Assembly (NCBI GenBank): GCA_026075535.2
Contig: AP026544.2
Location: forward strand, 9,052,001-9,116,000
DNA: 64,000 bases
Direction of reading: 5' to 3'
Source of the DNA: Tricholoma matsutake
Taxonomy: Eukaryota > Basidiomycota > Agaricomycetes > Agaricales > Tricholomataceae
In this document: piece by piece, positions 60,469 through 64,000 of the stretch
How the letters are laid out: each line of letters starts with the position of its first letter
Numbering within the stretch: the first letter of the stretch is position 1
Position numbers and translations under genes: made by a program
The notes under the pieces: model-generated
What the model was told of the DNA's origin: nothing
Databases searched by the model: none
The model's input: the letters and a program-made list of their open reading frames with translations, nothing else

Positions 60469-63400
60469 ATGTCATCTTCACTTGAGAAGCTTGTGTCCCT
60501 CTTCGATGGGTCTGGCTATATAGCCTGGGCTGAGTCAATAAAGGCATGGCTCATGTCACAGGGACTTTGGCAGGTAGCATCAGGAGCTGAACAAGCTCTG
60601 CCAAACATGGATGTTTCTGCACTTAAAGCATGGAATAAGGAGAATGACCAGGCATTCAGAGCAATGTTGCTCCACCTCGCCCCATCCATGAGAAGTAGAT
60701 CTACAGGATCTACAGGTGGCTTGGCTAGTGCCTTGTGGCAGGCACTCAAGGTCGATTTTGGCCAAGAGGGCCCCTCTCAGATCTATGCAGACTTTAAATC
60801 CGCTATCTCGATCAGGGTCCCAGCAGGAAATCCTCTACTGGAAATGACCTGAATCTCTGAGAGGCAGCACATAGATCCACCTTTGGCAGATCTGGTGAAA
60901 CTGCAAATAAGCTGTCTGCAGTTAAAAGAAAGGAGAATAACCCTAAGTGGAAAGGGAAGCAGCTGTCCAAGCCCTTGGGCTCTGGCCAGAAGGAGGAAAA
61001 GCTGCCAGGGAAAAGTGCCAGAAGGTGCATAGCCACCTCACCTCGACCACAAGGGTCGAACCCTTCTTGATCCCATCTGCCCCTGCCCCTGTGGCATGAC
61101 CATCTAGTACCTACATGACCATTAGTAGTTGTGGCACTGTTTCATATAGTTCTGCAATAGCAGGACCCTCTACTCTCCCTGCTCTGACAGTACCCACACC
61201 ACAAGGGCACATGGAAATGTCAAAACTGCATGGCACAGCTGCATACTTCCCTACCTGTGGCCCAAGAAAATGCCCAGATGGGCAAGAGTCTCATGTCACA
61301 GGTACCTTCTCTCCTGGCCCCTCTGTCTATGAAGACTATCAGGAGGCCCAGGATCTTCTCACAGATATCGAAGTGCCAAAAACGGCAAAGAATCTTCGAA
61401 TCATTGAAGATCAGATGAGTAAGCAGGAAGGTAAGCATCAATGGGTGGAACCCAAGCCAATTGCTCGAATTGAGGAGGTTCCAGAAATGGAACCTGAGCC
61501 CAAACAGGATGATGACAAAGTCAGCCTGGGCTCTGAAACAATGGCTCCAGATCACAAGATCTGGAAGGCGGTTGATCAAATGCTCATCGACGACCCCATA
61601 GCCCTTTTTACTGGGGATTATGATGAAATGTCAGTCCTCTTTGCTGACAACTGCATCATTACTAACATCCCATCGACAGGAACACTCTTTTTGGTAGTTT
61701 CCCATAGAGTAGAACATCCAATAGATTTTTTAATAAATTTAACTGTCGCATTCAATGCTAAGTTGCTTATGCAACCTTGTGTGATGTGTGCCTCAGGAAG
61801 TTGTAAGAAAGGTGCCACATGGATCTTAGATTCAGGTGCCTCAACACACTTCACTGGTGAAATAAAGGACTTCGCTTCCTATGAGGAACTTGAGAAAAAT
61901 GACTGCCTGCAGGTAAAGACTGCAACCGGTGTCACAATGATCAAGGGAAAGGGCACTGTCTTAATCAGACACCAGGTAAAAGTTAATGGGAAGACAGAGT
62001 CACATGAAAGCCACTTATACCCCATCTTTTACATCCCGGCATTAACTGGTCGATTAATGTCAATGGGAGTATTCTTACAGAATGGAGATAAAGTCAAGGG
62101 ATCCTCTCACAATATCTCATTTTTCAACAAAAAGGGTAAACCTGTACTTAGAACTGTCCCTATGTTTGTAGGCGACACAATATATGTGGCTAACACCCAT
62201 ATTCTAAGTACTAAAAGATTAAATGTTGCAACTATTTATGTCGCTGACTATAATACTTGGCATCGGCACCTTGGACATCCAAGTGAGCAAGCCATGAGAC
62301 AGATGCCAAAGCACACCATGAAATTTCCCAAGGACTTAATAATTCATAGGGACAGGCATATTTGCCCAGGGTGTGCCGAAGGGAAAATGACATCAAAGTC
62401 TTTTCCTGAATTGGAATCTTGGGCCTTGGAGCCTTTTGAGTTAATTCACTCCAATCTAAAAGAATTACCTACTCTTAGTTATCACAAATACAAATATTGC
62501 ATTGTGTTTGTTGATGATCAAACTTCACATATTTGGAGTCAATGCCTGAAAAAGAACTCTGACAGTGCTGAGTCAATCAGACAGTTCAAGGCCATAGCCA
62601 GAATGCAATATGATGCAAAAATAAAGTGTTGGTGTTTCGATCCTGGGGGGGAATTCCATGATCATGAGTTCATTATGCAGCTCAAAGATCTGGGCATCAA
62701 AATTGAGATGTCTGCACCCTACGTCCACCAACAAAATGGTTGCGTGGAACGCGGTATAAAGACATTAATGGAAAAAGTGCAAACATTGCGCTTTACTGCC
62801 TGCCTACCACAATCATGGTGGGAATTTTGTGTAGAGTATGCAAACCATCTCTACAACTGAACACCAATAAAGTGCCTTAATTGGCGCACACCAAATGAAG
62901 ATCTAGATGGTGAAAAACCAGATCTATCAAATCTAAAAGTGTTTGGATGCGGTGCTTACATCTACCTGCCCAAAGAGAAATGTCAAAATAAGCTAGCCCC
63001 TCAATTGGAGCTAATGACAGATATTGGCCTGGCAGATGGCATCAAGGCATATCGCTTTATGTGCCCAAGTGGCTCAATCTTTGTGGGTGCCACAGCACTC
63101 TTTGACCAAGCATTATTCCCACACTGTCGAGGAGCAACAGCTCCTGCCAGTACTGATTTCAGAGATAACCCTCCAGATCCCAGAAATCTCACCCACTCTG
63201 GGGGACAAGGGGGTGGTGGAGCACCTTTGCCGCTGGCAATCCTGTGCCTGGCCCCAATCTGTTTGCTCCGGCAGGAGCACCGGTCCTTGCATCTCTGCTG
63301 CCACCAGCACCTCCTGTTGTTGAGCCTCCTGTGGCTCCAAGGAGATCATGCAGGCAGAGATGTGTTCCAACCCATCCCAGCAATGTCTATGGTGAAAACC

Positions 63401-63999
63401 ACGACCCTGTTCAAATTGAACAAGATGTAGCCAGGGAGCATCAGTGGTGGGAAGCTCAAGAGGAAGTTCCAAGTCACACTCAGAACACCCCAACAAACTT
63501 CAAGGAACAGCCAGTTGCTTGGCCATCCCAACCACCACAGACAAGTAGAGCTCTTCTCCCTAGTGATCAAGGGATCCCATTGGAAGGGAATGACATAAAC
63601 CCACAGCAGTGGTTTCAGGGGCCAGGAGATCAGCCAGGACACTACATCCCAATGACTCCACATGGCACCAACCCATATGCGCATGGGCAAATGATCATTG
63701 AAGGTGGTGTGGATCTGATGTGCTTTCTGCTAAACAAAGCAGTTGCTCCATCTACAGCATCAGAACCAGTTCCAATCCAGTATTGTGACATAGCGCACCT
63801 ACCAGCATGTGCTAAAACAGAGTGGAAGGAAGCATGCCTAGAGGAATTAGAGGCTCTTTGAAAGAGGCATGTCTATGATATTGTAGATCTCCCACATGAC
63901 CGAAAGGCCATTAAAAATAGATGGGTTTTCTCCATAAAATCCAACAGACAAAAATGGGCCAGACTTGTGGCCAAAGGCTTCTTGCAAGTCAAAGGTGTT
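60469..63999 (+). pseudogene. Ty1/copia gag-pol, degenerate, cut by the window end
   Basis: Gag starts at the ATG at 60469 (MSSSLEKLVSLFDGSGYIAW) and stops at 60852; its remainder is in another frame (KLSAVKRKENNPKWKGKQLS, about 60915-60970). The long frame 61115-62860 holds protease WILDSGASTHFTG (about 61818), the pre-integrase zinc-binding region YNTWHRHLGHPSEQAM...ICPGCAEGK (about 62250-62390) and the integrase core (FVDDQTSHIW, FDPGGEF, NGCVERGIKTLMEK). After a TGA at 62858 (LYN*TPIKC, arginine expected) it continues in frame to about 63200, shifts frame, and enters reverse transcriptase with RHVYDIVDLPHDRKAIKNRW at 63865. Another TGA lies at 63859. The first integrase Asp appears as Asn (HSNLKEL). 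The order PR-INT-RT defines copia. Confidence 0.85.
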
Positions 64000-64000
64000 G

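Noticed and set aside
1..63999. tRNA, rRNA, CRISPR arrays, bacterial promoters
   Set aside because: No cloverleaf with a CCA-type arm, rRNA motif or regularly spaced repeat was seen; the repeats present are transposon termini or microsatellites.

Overview
This window looks like nuclear DNA of a basidiomycete fungus, most likely an Agaricomycete. Introns are about 50-55 nt with GT..AG ends and CTAAC/CTAAT-like branch points. The transposon families (Plavaka-type CACTA elements, Harbinger with a Myb/SANT partner, pogo-like, hAT MITEs, chromodomain Ty3/gypsy, Ty1/copia) are typical of that class. There is no sign of bacterial operons, CRISPR arrays, rRNA or tRNA.

Layout. 1-3158: decayed Plavaka transposase (+), its 5' end outside the window. 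3943-6395: a short LTR-flanked element with one small ORF; a hAT MITE with a perfect 8-bp target duplication sits just beyond it (6419-6789). 6.8-10.2 kb: nothing recognisable. 10222-13412: a second Plavaka gene (-), divergent from a DUF6532-like gene (13605-16000, +). 16.2-22.4 kb: Myb/SANT relic, a pogo-like element with a replaced core, and a repeat split by a hAT element. 24370-25091: solo LTR. 26396-31722: a chromodomain gypsy element (-). 31905-34560: a second, deleted gypsy element (+) split by a solo LTR. 35.2-37.1 kb: nested repeats.

37786-48661 is the only clear host-gene island. It holds three intron-rich genes on the minus strand: a GH38 alpha-mannosidase (Ams1 type), a La-type RNA-binding protein and a peroxisomal acyl-CoA oxidase. 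These are housekeeping functions (glycan turnover, RNA polymerase III transcript maturation, beta-oxidation) with no evident joint pathway.

49469-51722 is a Harbinger transposase split by an LTR and a hAT MITE; both can be removed at their target duplications to restore the reading frame. Beyond it lie a convergent Myb-like relic, another solo LTR, a long unrecognised stretch, a repeat holding a palindrome with two 542-bp arms, a hAT MITE, and a Ty1/copia element (59835 to the window end, truncated).

Main observations. (1) The alpha-mannosidase can only be read through if it contains exons of 2 nt and 4 nt, plus further exons of 9, 9, 19, 21, 22 and 22 nt; several of these encode or border the zinc-binding active site. 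(2) Transposon genes carry stops that are almost all TGA at expected arginines, and catalytic residues lost by changes that fit C-to-T (or G-to-A) at CpG, which suggests methylation-linked or RIP-like decay. (3) Several nested insertions can be dated relative to each other from exact target duplications.
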